Notes: generated from the sequence alone by a model not told the origin. A stretch of DNA of 64,000 nucleotides from Mucilaginibacter gracilis (GCF_003633615.1 NZ_RBKU01000001.1:6448001-6512000); one strand, 5' to 3'. Positions 46,047-56,066 are shown, counted from the stretch's first letter. Numbers and translations are program-made.

Positions 46047-47950
46047 AGATAAATAATCTTGTTTTTGCTGCTCTGGTTATAAAATCGCTTCCCTTTAAAA
46101 TCAATAAAAGGGCTGTTAATATCTGTAGATACAATACAGTCGAGCAAATAGGAAGATTGAGGAAGGTTCCGTGACATATTGTTAACATTGATGTAAATAG
46201 GATTGATCGTTCTATTAAAACAATTATTAAACAAGGGGTACTCCCAATCGTCCTCACCTACAATGAGGCCGATATTAGTATTGTTACCTTTTTCAATTAT
46301 TTGATGAATTTCGCTATATTCTTTAAAAGCCGATGGCCTGCCAATAAAATATTTTTGATATCGGCACACAAAAAGCGAACTTTCGTACGGACGGTTACTG
46401 TTGTGTAACACCACTAAAAAGGCATAACTTATCAGGATAGGGAATACAATATATAATGCCTTTTTAAATCGGCTGCTTAAATTACAGGCATAGCATAGCA
46501 AGGGTATCGCCATTAAAAAAAAACAAGAATGCAACCTGGAATGCCAGGGCTGCCACTTCAAATACAAGCAAAATAACATCACCTGCAAAACAATCACTAT
46601 TAATAAGTGTAAACTTAACAGGTTTCGCCTTTTTATTACCTGCATTAATAAAATGCCAAAAGATACCAATATAAAAATAAAGTGAACCATGTTTGGTGCA
46701 CAGTCTTCATTAGTGGCGGGATTTTCAGTTGAAAACGTGGTGTTACGATAGTTAACAAGCGGATCGTTAATATTTAAACCAGCCATTGCGTGCAGTTTAT
46801 AAATTATCTTATTTGAGAAGAACGCAACATCATTAACATACATAAACCCCAGGTGTAAACCAGCATTTTTGATAACGTTAGAAAAAAATAAAACCGTATT
46901 CATTTTCTGATTTGAATAAGATTTTGATTCCTTTTTATCAATACCCAAAAGGTTTCCTGTTAGCTTATAGTTCCGCTGGTAATGCCCGCCATTTATTGCA
47001 ATAAAAATTAAAACGGTAACCAAAGGATACACCAGGTAACGGTAGTTCCTGCTCTTTAAAAAACGCACAACTGTAGCTATTCCAAACCAAATAATAACAG
47101 GAAAAAAATACAAATAAGCCGTGCCTTTGGTTAATGTACCAAGGCCCAGTGCCAGGCCCCAAAATACAAAATCGGCAAAGTTGCCGTTTTTAAGGGCCTT
47201 CACACTAAAATAAAAGCCTGTAATAATAAAAAAGGAAACTACAATATCATTTTGGGTACTTGAGGCCTGCAAAATAACCTCTGGAATTGTAACGATTGCA
47301 ACTATAGCTATAATTTTATATTGACGGCCTAATCCAAAATTATCCAATATAAGTATAACGCTCAAGATAGAAAACAACAAAAAGAAAAACTGTACGGAAT
47401 TTGAAAAAAAATCACTTCCATTTAAAATGCCAACATGCATAATTACATATTCGGCAAAGGGAGGTTGGTAAAGCTGGCGGAAAATATGAGTTGGATAATG
47501 CTCGACAGAACCGTGGCTGATCCAACTGGTTATCCGTGCCATGTGATAGGTCATGGAGTCCCAATTGTTTGGTGGATACAAAACACCTTGGGCAAAAATT
47601 AATAGTAAAAGGATGGATACTATGCTTAATAAAATTCTATCAACCGTATTTAGGTTTTTAATAACCTTATAAATAGTGCATTTCATATCTTCCCAGAAAA
47701 CAAGCAGCTTATGCTTAGCGAAATATAAGCAGGTGAGATTTATAACCGCAATGCCGCTCCAAATTGCCAATATAGCAGTAAAATTTAGCTGATGAAAAGC
47801 ACTAACTACTTCGGTAACGAAAACTAAAAGTGATGAAAAAATGAGAACACTATTTAATAAAACTTCTTTTTTACCTGTTGCCGGTATTTTGAAGGTACCA
47901 ATAATTAAAAATATAGAAATAAAACAGATAACAAGCACAGCTATACCCAT
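46013..47950 (-). CDS. GT39/ArnT-like polytopic glycosyltransferase
   Basis: 645 residues from the ATG at 47950. About 12 membrane helices. The first periplasmic loop holds the GT-C-type acidic site NNWDSMTYHMARITSW (about 125-140). Most of the rest is hydrophobic, ending in a soluble tail of about 120 residues. Such enzymes transfer sugars from polyprenyl phosphates on the outer face of the inner membrane. A TTG eight codons upstream is possible but weaker. The donor and acceptor are unknown. Confidence 0.8.
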   Translation of the reverse strand: MGIAVLVICFISIFLIIGTFKIPATGKKEVLLNSVLIFSSLLVFVTEVVSAFHQLNFTAILAIWSGIAVINLTCLYFAKHKLLVFWEDMKCTIYKVIKNLNTVDRILLSIVSILLLLIFAQGVLYPPNNWDSMTYHMARITSWISHGSVEHYPTHIFRQLYQPPFAEYVIMHVGILNGSDFFSNSVQFFFLLFSILSVILILDNFGLGRQYKIIAIVAIVTIPEVILQASSTQNDIVVSFFIITGFYFSVKALKNGNFADFVFWGLALGLGTLTKGTAYLYFFPVIIWFGIATVVRFLKSRNYRYLVYPLVTVLIFIAINGGHYQRNYKLTGNLLGIDKKESKSYSNQKMNTVLFFSNVIKNAGLHLGFMYVNDVAFFSNKIIYKLHAMAGLNINDPLVNYRNTTFSTENPATNEDCAPNMVHFIFILVSFGILLMQVIKRRNLLSLHLLIVIVLQVMLFCLYLKWQPWHSRLHSCFFLMAIPLLCYACNLSSRFKKALYIVFPILISYAFLVVLHNSNRPYESSLFVCRYQKYFIGRPSAFKEYSEIHQIIEKGNNTNIGLIVGEDDWEYPLFNNCFNRTINPIYINVNNMSRNLPQSSYLLDCIVSTDINSPFIDFKGKRFYNQSSKNKIIYLYTQSPLPIKI

Positions 47951-48030
47951 ACGTTCACATGATAGATTTGACAAAGATAACCAAGCACACTAAGATGGCA
48001 ACATTCTTGCTTTAAAAGAATTTTTAATAA

Positions 48031-48069
48031 AAAGAGGCCGTCTCACTTTGGTGTGAAACGGCCTCTTTT
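48031..48069 (-). terminator. Terminator after infB
   Basis: Stem AAAGAGGCCGT...TCAC paired with GTG...ACGGCCTCTTT around a short loop. On the minus strand it continues into TTTTTATT. It closes the rimP-nusA-infB operon. Confidence 0.88.
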
Positions 48070-48086
48070 CTTTAACTTATAAGCTA

Positions 48087-51000
48087 TTACAACTTGCGTT
48101 TAACCTCAACGTTTTCGTAAGCTTCAACTATATCGCCAACCTCAATGTTGTTAAAGTTGTGGATGTTTAAACCACACTCGTAGCCACGGGCAACTTCTTT
48201 AACATCGTCTTTATAACGTTTTAACGAAGCCAACTCGCCGGTGTAAATTACAACGCCTTCGCGGATGATGCGTATTTTACTGTTACGGGTTATGGTACCA
48301 TCTAACACCATACAGCCTGCAATTGTACCAACCTTGCTAATTTTAAAGGTTTCGCGTATTTCAACGTTGGCAACAATTTTCTCTTCAAAGGTTGGTGCAA
48401 GCATACCTTCCATCGCGGTTTTGATTTCGTTAATGGCATCGTAAATGATGGAATATAAACGGATATCAATTTGCTCTTGCTCGGCAAGCTTACGCGCACT
48501 GCCCGAAGGGCGCACCTGGAAGCCTATGATAATTGCATCTGAAGCAGAAGCCAGCAATACATCCGATTCGGAAATCTGCCCTACTGCTTTTGATATGATG
48601 TTTACCTGTATCTGATCTGTTGATAGTTTCAGTAACGAATCCGACAGGGCTTCGATAGAACCATCCACATCACCCTTAACAATAATGTTAAGTTCTTTAA
48701 AGTTACCGATAGCCAAACGACGACCAATTTCATCAAGCGTGATATGTTTTTGAGTACGTAAACCTTGCTCACGTTGCAATTGCAAACGCTTGTTGGCAAT
48801 TTCGCGTGCTTCAGGTTCGCTTTCAAGGGCGTTAAACTTATCACCCGCTGTAGGTGCTCCCTGCATACCCAATACCTGTACCGGTGTTGATGGCCCTGCC
48901 GATTCAACGCGCTGGCCACGTTCGTTAGTTAATGCCTTAACACGCCCGCTGTAGCAACCGGCTAATATAGCATCACCAACTTTTAAACGGCCAGCCTGTA
49001 CCAATACTGTGGTTACAATACCACGGCCCTTATCTAAAGCGGCCTCAATAACCGTACCTACGGCACGTTTGTTAGGGTTAGCTTTTAGTTCGAGCAATTC
49101 GGCTTCAAGCAATACTTTTTCTAACAGCAACTCAATATTTAAACCTGTTTTGGCCGATATTTCTTGTGTTTGATATTTACCGCCCCACTCTTCAACCAAA
49201 ATATTCATGGCCGATAGTTGCTCGCGTATTTTATCGGCGTTAGCTCCCGGCCTGTCAATTTTATTGAAGGCAAAAATGATTGGTGCGCCTGCAGCCTGTG
49301 CGTGGTTTATGGCCTCGCGGGTTTGCGGCATCACGCTATCATCAGCAGCTATCACGATGATTACAATATCTGTTACCTGGGCACCACGTGCACGCATAGC
49401 GGTAAACGCCTCGTGACCCGGAGTATCAAGGAAAGTGATTTTTTGGTTATCTTTTAACGAAACCTCATAAGCACCAATGTGCTGGGTTATACCACCCGCT
49501 TCGCCACCTATAACGTTGGTTTTGCGTATAAAATCTAATAGGGATGTTTTACCATGATCTACGTGACCCATAATGGTTACTATAGGTGCGCGAGGTATCA
49601 AATCTGCCGGATCATCCGGTTCGTCAAGGTTACCCTCTTCGTCCTGCGGTTTAACAAATTCTACTTCAAAGCCAAACTCTTCGGCAACAATGCTTAGGGT
49701 TTCGGCATCCAAACGCTGGTTTATTGACACAAACATACCCAAGCTCATACAAGTTGAGATAATTTGTGTTACACCAACATCCATCATGGATGCAAGCTCA
49801 TTAGCAGTTACAAACTCGGTTACCTTAATAACCTTCGATTGCATTTCCTGATCTAATGCGTCCTGCTCGGCAGATGCAGCAACATCATCACGTTTTTGGC
49901 GACGGAACTTGGCACGCTGGGCAAATTTACCCGATTTACCTGCTCCGCTTAACCTGGCAAGAGTTGCTTTGATTTGATCTTGTATTTCTTTTTCTGAAGG
50001 CTCTTCTTTATTGCCTCCTGCCGAAGCTGGTTGCTGACCTTTATTTCTAAAATCGGGACGTGAAGGACCCGGACCTGCCGGTTTACGGAACTCCGGACGG
50101 TTACCACCTTGCTGCGGGGCACCACCACCTTGTTGAGATGGCGACTGCTGACCTGGCGAACCACCTCCTTGCGGACGTTGCTGACCTTGACCTTGGTTTT
50201 GATTTGGCTGACCCGGACCGTTTTCTTTACGTTTACGTTTGCGGCGCTGTTCGGCAGCACTGTTAGCGTTTGACGAGGCAATGGGCGAATTATTGCGCTT
50301 AGGCTGACTAACGGGCAAAACTATTTTACCAATAACATTGGGGCCGGTTAAACGCTCGGCTTTGGCACGTATAACATCGTCTTCGGGTTCTACAGGTGCG
50401 GCTGGCTGTGGCTGTGGTGCTACCGGCGGTACCACTACTACCGGGGGTGCTTGCACAACGGGTGCCTGTACCGGAGGTGTTGTTACTACCGGAGGGGTTA
50501 CTACCACGGGTGGCACTTGCACAACAGGTGCCTGTACCGGCGGAAGGGTAACCACTGGTTTTTCGGCAACAGGCTCTGGTTTAACTTCGGGCTCTTTTAC
50601 AAATTGCACGGCAACTGGCTCTGGTGCCTTAACTTCAACCGGTTTAGGTTGCTCTTTGGCTACAACAGGCTCTTCAGCTTTCTTTTCGGGACGGGTTTTT
50701 GAGTTTAACTCGTCCAAATTTATTTTCCCAACAATTTTAACACCTTGCAGTATGCTCTCGTCGCGTTCTTCAACTACCGGCTTAGGTTTTTCAACCACAG
50801 GGGGCGGTGTTGGTACAACAGGTGCGGGTGCAGGGGCAGGCGCATTGTATGAGTGTAAATTTTTAACTAAAATTTCCTCATGCTCAAAATCTTTTGAACG
50901 TGCAGGGTGATCATGCTTTTCGGGCGCAGCTCCCTGCTCTTCGCGTCTGATCTTACCAATACTGATCTGTTTTGCTTCCTCTTTGATGTTTTTATCAAAT

Positions 51001-51164
51001 TGAAATTCCTTTAACAGGGCATCATACATATCGCCTTCGATTTTGGCGTTAGGTTGCTTTTCAATTTTGTAACCCTTTGACGCTAAAAAGTCGACTATAG
51101 TACCAGTACCAATGTTCAGCTCTTTTGCTGCTTTAAATAACTTTATGGATTTGTCGTCTGACAT
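48087..51164 (-). CDS. infB: Translation initiation factor IF-2
   Basis: GTPase that places initiator tRNA on the ribosome. 1025 residues, long even for the phylum. The N-terminal IF2_N domain (about 1-55) is followed by a large Pro/Val/Gln/Lys-rich linker (about 85-390) with repeated PPVV and QAPVV units. The core then has a second IF2_N-like region, G1 [10 protein letters not shown]3 DTPGHEAF, G4 NKID, the beta barrels and the IF-2 C2 domain. The linker's GC-rich repeats create a long open frame on the other strand that is not a gene. It has its own promoter candidate in addition to the operon promoter. Confidence 0.97.
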   Translation of the reverse strand: MSDDKSIKLFKAAKELNIGTGTIVDFLASKGYKIEKQPNAKIEGDMYDALLKEFQFDKNIKEEAKQISIGKIRREEQGAAPEKHDHPARSKDFEHEEILVKNLHSYNAPAPAPAPVVPTPPPVVEKPKPVVEERDESILQGVKIVGKINLDELNSKTRPEKKAEEPVVAKEQPKPVEVKAPEPVAVQFVKEPEVKPEPVAEKPVVTLPPVQAPVVQVPPVVVTPPVVTTPPVQAPVVQAPPVVVVPPVAPQPQPAAPVEPEDDVIRAKAERLTGPNVIGKIVLPVSQPKRNNSPIASSNANSAAEQRRKRKRKENGPGQPNQNQGQGQQRPQGGGSPGQQSPSQQGGGAPQQGGNRPEFRKPAGPGPSRPDFRNKGQQPASAGGNKEEPSEKEIQDQIKATLARLSGAGKSGKFAQRAKFRRQKRDDVAASAEQDALDQEMQSKVIKVTEFVTANELASMMDVGVTQIISTCMSLGMFVSINQRLDAETLSIVAEEFGFEVEFVKPQDEEGNLDEPDDPADLIPRAPIVTIMGHVDHGKTSLLDFIRKTNVIGGEAGGITQHIGAYEVSLKDNQKITFLDTPGHEAFTAMRARGAQVTDIVIIVIAADDSVMPQTREAINHAQAAGAPIIFAFNKIDRPGANADKIREQLSAMNILVEEWGGKYQTQEISAKTGLNIELLLEKVLLEAELLELKANPNKRAVGTVIEAALDKGRGIVTTVLVQAGRLKVGDAILAGCYSGRVKALTNERGQRVESAGPSTPVQVLGMQGAPTAGDKFNALESEPEAREIANKRLQLQREQGLRTQKHITLDEIGRRLAIGNFKELNIIVKGDVDGSIEALSDSLLKLSTDQIQVNIISKAVGQISESDVLLASASDAIIIGFQVRPSGSARKLAEQEQIDIRLYSIIYDAINEIKTAMEGMLAPTFEEKIVANVEIRETFKISKVGTIAGCMVLDGTITRNSKIRIIREGVVIYTGELASLKRYKDDVKEVARGYECGLNIHNFNNIEVGDIVEAYENVEVKRKL

Positions 51165-51192
51165 TTAATATTTATTTCTCCGCTTTATTTTG

Positions 51193-51223
51193 CAAAAATA
51201 CGTTTTTATTTCCATTGGTCTAA
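51193..51223 (-). promoter_or_regulatory. Internal promoter candidate for infB
   Basis: Minus strand: TTA (51221-51223), a 20-base spacer, TATTTTTG (51193-51200), about 29 bases before the infB start. The spacer is at the long end. Confidence 0.5.
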
Positions 51224-51295
51224 TTTGTTTTTTTCGTAACCTTTTGTGTTTTTAAGGCACTCCATAAGGCTACGTCATTTACAATGGTAATAAAG

Positions 51296-51345
51296 CTATC
51301 GTGAGCCGTTCACTAATCTTCGTTGTGAACCTTAGCTCGTGATAG
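51296..51345 (-). other. Large imperfect hairpin between nusA and infB
   Basis: CTATC-CGAGC-GGTTCAC in one arm pairs with GTGAAC-GCTC-GATAG in the other (51296-51345). It begins 15 bases past the nusA stop and lacks a U-tract. It may be an RNA processing or stability element, or help separate nusA and infB expression. Confidence 0.45.
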
Positions 51346-51360
51346 TTTCGTTATTTCTGC

Positions 51361-52596
51361 TTATTCAAATTCTGCCTGAAGAATAGAAAGTACATCTTTC
51401 ACGGTTTCTTCTTCAAGGTCAGTACGTTTAACCAATTCGCCAACGCTTAAGGCCAGTATAGATTTTGCAGTGTCTAAACCAATACGTTTAAACTCGTCTA
51501 ATATCCAGCCCTCAATTTCGTCGCTAAATTCTTCAATGTCCACATCCTCTTCATGCTCGTCGGCTTCACGGTAAACATCTATTTCATACCCTGTCAATTT
51601 ACCTGCCAATTTAATATTATGGCCTCCACGACCGATAGCTAACGATACCTGGTCGGGTTTTAAGTACACTGCGGCTGTTTTTTTATCATCATCCAACTTA
51701 ATAGATGTAATTTTTGCAGGCGATAATGCACGTTGTATATATAACTGGATATTATTTGTAAAATTAATTACATCGATATTTTCGTTCTTCAATTCGCGAA
51801 CGATACCGTGTATACGTGATCCCTTCATACCTACGCAGGCACCAACCGGGTCGATACGATCGTCGTATGATTCCACTGCTACCTTAGCACGTTCGCCGGG
51901 CTCGCGAACAATTTTTTTAATGGTAATTAAGCCATCAAAAATTTCGGGAACTTCTAATTCAAACAAACGCTGTAAAAATTCGGGTGCTGTACGCGAGATG
52001 ATAATTTTAGGGTTGCTATTCATCATATCAACTTTATTTACCACGGCACGCACGCTATCACCTTTTTTAAAGTAATCGGCAGGTATCTGTTCAGATTTTG
52101 GTAATAACAATTCGTTACCTTCATCATCCAATACCAAAGTTTCTTTTTTCCAAACCTGGTAAACTTCGCCCGTTATAATTTCGCCAACCCTGTCTTTATA
52201 TTTTTTGTAGATCTCGTCTTTCTCCAGTTCTAAAATTTTCGATACCAGTGTTTGGCGGGCAGCTAAAATAGCGCGGCGGCCAAAACTCTCTAACGTAATC
52301 TGCTCAATGTATTCGTCGCCAACTTCCAAATCAGGGTCAAGGGTTTTAGCCTCGGCCAGTTCAATTTCAAGGTCGTCGTCTTCACTAAAGCCATCTTCCA
52401 TAACAACGCGTGTGCGCCAAATTTCCAAGTCACCATTATCTGTATTCACAATAACGTCGCAATTTTCGTCGTTACCGTATTTTTTACGGATCATGCTCCT
52501 GAAAACGTCTTCCAGCACACTCATCATCGTTGGACGATCGATGTTTTTAAAATCCTTAAATTCCTGAAAGGAATCAATTAAATTAATATTGCTCAT
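51361..52596 (-). CDS. nusA: Transcription termination/antitermination factor NusA
   Basis: RNA-polymerase-binding factor. 411 residues: an N-terminal polymerase-binding domain (about 1-130), an S1 domain (about 135-205), and two KH domains with GACVGMKGSRIHGIVRELKNENID and LAIGRGGHNIKLAGKLTGY. The C-terminal acidic region (about 345-411) includes one helix-hairpin-like repeat. It follows rimP by 4 bases. Confidence 0.96.
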   Translation of the reverse strand: MSNINLIDSFQEFKDFKNIDRPTMMSVLEDVFRSMIRKKYGNDENCDVIVNTDNGDLEIWRTRVVMEDGFSEDDDLEIELAEAKTLDPDLEVGDEYIEQITLESFGRRAILAARQTLVSKILELEKDEIYKKYKDRVGEIITGEVYQVWKKETLVLDDEGNELLLPKSEQIPADYFKKGDSVRAVVNKVDMMNSNPKIIISRTAPEFLQRLFELEVPEIFDGLITIKKIVREPGERAKVAVESYDDRIDPVGACVGMKGSRIHGIVRELKNENIDVINFTNNIQLYIQRALSPAKITSIKLDDDKKTAAVYLKPDQVSLAIGRGGHNIKLAGKLTGYEIDVYREADEHEEDVDIEEFSDEIEGWILDEFKRIGLDTAKSILALSVGELVKRTDLEEETVKDVLSILQAEFE

Positions 52597-52600
52597 TGTA

Positions 52601-53080
52601 CTATTTGAATGATATTAAAACTTTTGCTTCTGCAATCTGGCTCAAGGGAATGGTTGCTTCGGCTACCTCTGCTTTTCTTCCTTTTACCCCTGCTTTTATT
52701 ATTTCGTCAATTACTATACTATCTTCGGTAACACTTAACAATTTGCCTTCTTTTTGAGCACCTTCGGTTGTTTTAACCGATAAGTCGCGGCCAATATTTT
52801 TTGCGTACTGCCTTACCAGCGTAAGCGGTGTATCAATACCAGGCGAAGATACTTCGAGGTTATAAGCCTCTTCTATCACGTTCTCCTCTTCAAGTTTAAA
52901 GCCAACATAGCGGCTTACTTTAGCGCAATCGCCAACCCCCAAACCCTCGTCGCCATCTATCAAAATTATCAGCTTATGGTTGGGCAGCATTTTAATATCT
53001 ACCACAAAAACACCTGGTAATTCGGTTAGTTTTTCTTCAACCAGTTGGGCAACCCGCTTTTCAATATTCATATCAGCCAT
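52601..53080 (-). CDS. rimP: Ribosome maturation factor RimP
   Basis: 30S assembly factor. 159 residues: an N-terminal alpha/beta domain (VFVVDIKMLPNHKLIILIDGDEGLGVGDCAKVSR) with the family motif LEVSSPGIDTPL, and a C-terminal SH3-like barrel. First gene of the rimP-nusA-infB operon. Its leader contains an intrinsic terminator, described separately. Confidence 0.95.
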   Translation of the reverse strand: MADMNIEKRVAQLVEEKLTELPGVFVVDIKMLPNHKLIILIDGDEGLGVGDCAKVSRYVGFKLEEENVIEEAYNLEVSSPGIDTPLTLVRQYAKNIGRDLSVKTTEGAQKEGKLLSVTEDSIVIDEIIKAGVKGRKAEVAEATIPLSQIAEAKVLISFK

Positions 53081-53089
53081 TTGATCGAC

Positions 53090-53121
53090 AAAAAATAAAA
53101 GAGGGGACTATTGTCCCCTCT
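53090..53121 (-). terminator. Terminator-like attenuator in the rimP leader
   Basis: Minus strand: a perfect 9-bp stem AGAGGGGAC with GTCCCCTCT (arms 53113-53121 and 53100-53108), a 4-nt loop, then a U-tract (53090-53099). It lies downstream of the rimP promoter (53144-53173) and only 9 bases before the start codon. That position means transcripts must read through a terminator to enter the operon. Confidence 0.8.
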
Positions 53122-53143
53122 CCTGTATTCATTATTAATAATG

Positions 53144-53173
53144 CAAATATAGTGTTTTTTATTTGAATGTCAA
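53144..53173 (-). promoter_or_regulatory. Promoter of rimP-nusA-infB
   Basis: Minus strand: TTG (53171-53173), a 19-base spacer, then TATATTTG (53144-53151), a full consensus match. The predicted transcript start is near 53137, giving a leader of about 57 bases that contains the terminator hairpin. Confidence 0.8.
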
Positions 53174-53302
53174 GAGGTGAGGTGATTTGGAATTTCGGAT
53201 GTTCGATTTAGGATTTGAGAACGGATGGCAGATTTTGATTTCGAATTTAAATGCTCTGATCTCTTTTGCATATTTAAAATGTTTATACTTATCTTTATTA
53301 GC

Positions 53303-53446
53303 ATGACTACAATAGCACTACAGGTTGCAGATGCACCTGGGCAAAAACATAACGAAACCGTTTACACAACGGGTAAATTATTATTTTACCCAGCCGTATT
53401 GGCCCACTTCTGCCGTAGATTACTTTTAATATACGGCAGAAGTTGA
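53303..53446 (+). pseudogene. Degenerate UPF0175-like remnant
   Basis: From the ATG at 53303 the frame reads MTTIALQVADAP then HNETV, closely matching the start of the UPF0175-like gene at 55832 (MTTMTLQVPDSL, HQETV). After that, about 27 bases appear deleted, the alignment resumes at GKL, then becomes unrelated and stops. It is a decayed paralogue of the gene 2.5 kb downstream. UPF0175 proteins are small and often antitoxin-like. Confidence 0.65.
53406..53443 (+). other. 12-bp perfect hairpin at the start of the GT-C gene
   Basis: ACTTCTGCCGTA (53406-53417) pairs perfectly with TACGGCAGAAGT (53432-53443), with a 14-nt AT-rich loop. The right arm touches the TTG start of the following gene. 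It could block ribosome entry, or be a relic of an inserted element. Confidence 0.55.
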
Positions 53447-54793
53447 AAAATCCCCTTATTTTAAAAAAGCTCATTCGTAATCCTTTCTTTATATTCTTAC
53501 CATTTCTTTTTTACTACAGTTATCTAATTGTTAAAAGCAAATGGCCCAGCTTATACGGCGACGAGGTGCGTTATTATAATTTTGCAATAAACCTGATACA
53601 CGGTTTCTACTCGCCGCCCGCTCCCCATATAAGTTTATGGAACGGCCCCGGCTTCCCCATTATACTAATGCCCTTTGTAGCGTTAACCATTTACCCGTTG
53701 TATATCACCTTAATGAACGCGCTATACTTTTATTTAGCCGTTGTGTTTTTATTTAAAGCGTTGAGGCTTATTGCCGATTATAAAACCGCCCTTATATTGA
53801 GTTTGCTGCTGGCTGTTTATCCCAATGCCTTATCAATGCTGCCAATTTTATATACCGAGGCTTTTACAAATTTGCTGGTATCGGCCCTGGTTTATACCGT
53901 TGCGCTTTATTACAATAAAGGCAATAAAAAGTATGGCATTATAGCGGGGTTAATTTTGGGCTACCTGGTGCTTACCAAAATTATTTTTGGCTATGTAGTA
54001 GTTATTTGCCTGGGTATATTTTTTATTAACCTACTGTTTAAAAAAAACAAAGCGTATTACTTTAAACCAATCAGGATATTGCTGATAGCCTTTGCCGTTA
54101 CTGTGCCTTATTTGGCTTACACCTGGCAATTAACGGGCAAGCTTTTCTATTGGGGAAATTCGGGCGGGATGAGTTTGTATTGGATGAGCACACCTTATCC
54201 CCACGAATACGGCGATTGGAAAGTACCTTATTTAACCAACAAACAATACCCCACGCTATTTAAATCGGCCGAGGTGGTAACTATTTTAAAGAAGAACCAC
54301 CAAAAAGATATTGCCGATGTTTTAAAACACAAAGACAATATTGAGCAAGACGAAGCTTACAAACAGCTTGCCATACAGAACATCAAAAATCACCCTCTTA
54401 AATTTATGGGCAACTGTATTGATAATTTTTCGCGGATGCTGTTTAACTTCCCTTACTCCTATTCCTTTCAGGATGATAGCATTTTGCGCGGTATTATAAT
54501 TGGCTATACTATGGGCGTCGGTATTGGGCATTGGGTTAACCTGGCTCAATTGGCGCAAAATAACCTTTGCTGTAAAGTTTTTATTATTACTTACAGGGGT
54601 TTATCTTTTATTGAGCGATGTATTAAGTGCCTACCCGCGGCAATTGGACATTATAGTGCCCGTGTTACTTTTCTGGTTCGGCTTTTTAATTGCAAATACC
54701 AAAAAGCCAAGCTTTAAATTTAATGATGATGAAGGCTTGGATGATATTACTTTAACTGATTTAGAAGATTTGGGGGTGCATACGGCGAGGTGA
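53443..54793 (+). pseudogene. GT-C type membrane glycosyltransferase, frameshifted
   Basis: The first about 360 residues, from a TTG at 53443, form a polytopic membrane protein with the GT-C acidic site LYGDEVRYYNF (about 36-46) and many helices. Near 54505-54560 the hydrophobic sequence continues in the next frame (LGIGLTWLNWRKITFAVKFLLLL, ending GVHTAR at 54793), while the original frame turns into a Cys-rich tail ending at 54717. A single inserted base at or near the repeated ATTGGGCATTGGG explains this. Intact length would be about 449 residues. It is an inactivated gene or carries a sequence error. Confidence 0.75.
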
Positions 54794-54839
54794 AGGAATT
54801 TGTTGGGTTTACTTGTTATAGATTTAAAAATGTTAATTA

Positions 54840-55815
54840 ACCCGTAGTGCATTATCAGACTAAATTTATTTTAATGTGATTCATGTTCCTTTTAAAGATA
54901 AATTTGTTGAGGTATTGAATGGTGGTCAGGGCAGTTATTTTACTTAACGTCCTTGTCTTAAACCCCTCAAAAGTTTTGGCATAATTTCTTCTGATCATAA
55001 ACTGATCGCACAGTTGCGAAAATAGCGTTTCAATCCTTTTCCTTGATTTTTTGAATAGGTATGGATACGGTTTGAATTTCTTTTGATTGTTTCTCATCGG
55101 GGTTTCCAATCTAATGTTTACAGATTCAAAAAGATTGACCTGTACCTCTGCGGACAAATAGCCTTTGTCTCCAAGTAGCACGCAATCAGTCATTTGTTGT
55201 TGTATATCTTTCAGGTAATGTATGTCATGTACGGAAGCAGGGCTTAGGTCAAAGTTCTCAAAAACACCATCTACTGAACAAACTGCATGCAGTTTGTATC
55301 CATAATACCTCGAACTTTGCGCAGCACAAAAACCATGGTTTGGAAAAGCGTATTCCTGTTCTTTGCAGATTTTACTTCTTGCTGCACGGGCATTTTTACA
55401 TACCTCTAAAGGCATTGAATCGACAATGAAACAGTCCTGGACAGCGTTCAGTTTCTGAACAAGCTTTTTTCTCACCTCATTTATGTGCGGGAACAATTTT
55501 CTTTTTCTCTTATTGTAAACACTTCGTTCGATCAAGATATCAAGCGGGGTACCTTTCAGGTTTCTAAATAACTGATATTCAGAATCTATTCCACAATATT
55601 CAGCGGTCAAATTTAACGTAATTAACTCTAAATCAGACAGTCTTGGCCTTACTGGTTTGTAATAAAAGTCCTCTTTTATTGACAGTTTCCTAAACTCTTC
55701 TAAAATAAAAGTGTAATTTTGAATCAAGTTGTTCATGTTTGTAATTGATTGTCAGTCAATACAATATACCATTTATTGGCGAAATGAACAACTTTCTTTA
55801 TAATGCACTACGGGT
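54840..55815. mobile_element. IS982-family insertion sequence, complete
   Basis: A 976-bp element with perfect 16-bp terminal inverted repeats ACCCGTAGTGCATTAT (54840-54855 and, inverted, 55800-55815). It is flanked by a 6-bp direct repeat TAATTA (54834-54839 and 55816-55821), the expected target duplication. It carries a single intact transposase gene. The intact repeats and ORF suggest a recent insertion. It sits 16 bases before the UPF0175-like start codon, cutting that gene from its upstream region. Confidence 0.92.
54855..55736 (-). CDS. IS982-family transposase
   Basis: 293 residues. The DDE triad is visible as Asp in CFIVDSMPLEVCKN (about 105), Asp in VLLGDKGYLSAEVQ (about 195) and Glu in RKRIETLFSQL (about 238), with the conserved GFCAAQSSRYYGYKLHAV between. 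The stop codon lies inside the left terminal repeat, as often in this family. Intact and probably active. Confidence 0.93.
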   Translation of the reverse strand: MNNLIQNYTFILEEFRKLSIKEDFYYKPVRPRLSDLELITLNLTAEYCGIDSEYQLFRNLKGTPLDILIERSVYNKRKRKLFPHINEVRKKLVQKLNAVQDCFIVDSMPLEVCKNARAARSKICKEQEYAFPNHGFCAAQSSRYYGYKLHAVCSVDGVFENFDLSPASVHDIHYLKDIQQQMTDCVLLGDKGYLSAEVQVNLFESVNIRLETPMRNNQKKFKPYPYLFKKSRKRIETLFSQLCDQFMIRRNYAKTFEGFKTRTLSKITALTTIQYLNKFIFKRNMNHIKINLV

Positions 55816-55831
55816 TAATTATATTTATATC

Positions 55832-56066
55832 ATGACTACAATGACACTACAGGTTCCCGATTCCCTTGAAAAAGAGCATCAGGAAACCGTGCGTTTTATT
55901 GCCGCCAAATTATACGAGGCGGGCAAACTGTCTTTTGGGCAAGCTGCCGAAATGTGTGACATGAGTAAATGGGACTTTCCCGCTGTACCGGCTCAATTTG
56001 ATGTGAACTATATTTCAGTATAGTTATGACGATGTGATGGCTGATGTTGTAAGAATCGGCAGGTAG
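55832..56066 (+). pseudogene. UPF0175-like gene, frameshifted near its end
   Basis: From the ATG at 55832: MTTMTLQVPDSLEKEHQETV, the helix FIAAKLYEAGKLSFGQAAEMC with a helix-turn-helix-like AAEMCDMSKWDF, then QFDVN. The frame stops at 56023 (63 residues), shorter than the usual 80-90. One base fewer near 56009-56012 would restore a family-like end (IFQYSYDDVMADVVRIGR) stopping at 56066. Small DNA-binding-type proteins of this family often partner with toxins of the VapC or PIN type. No toxin is seen here. Confidence 0.7.

Noticed and set aside
50338-50910. 190-residue Gly/Thr-rich ORF on the plus strand
   Set aside because: Antisense to the low-complexity Pro/Val/Gln linker of infB; its repeats are a mirror of that linker and carry no domain.
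53225-53302. N-terminal part of the 73-residue ORF before the UPF0175-like remnant
   Set aside because: The similarity to the other copy starts only at the internal ATG at 53303; the upstream codons match the AT-rich upstream DNA instead.
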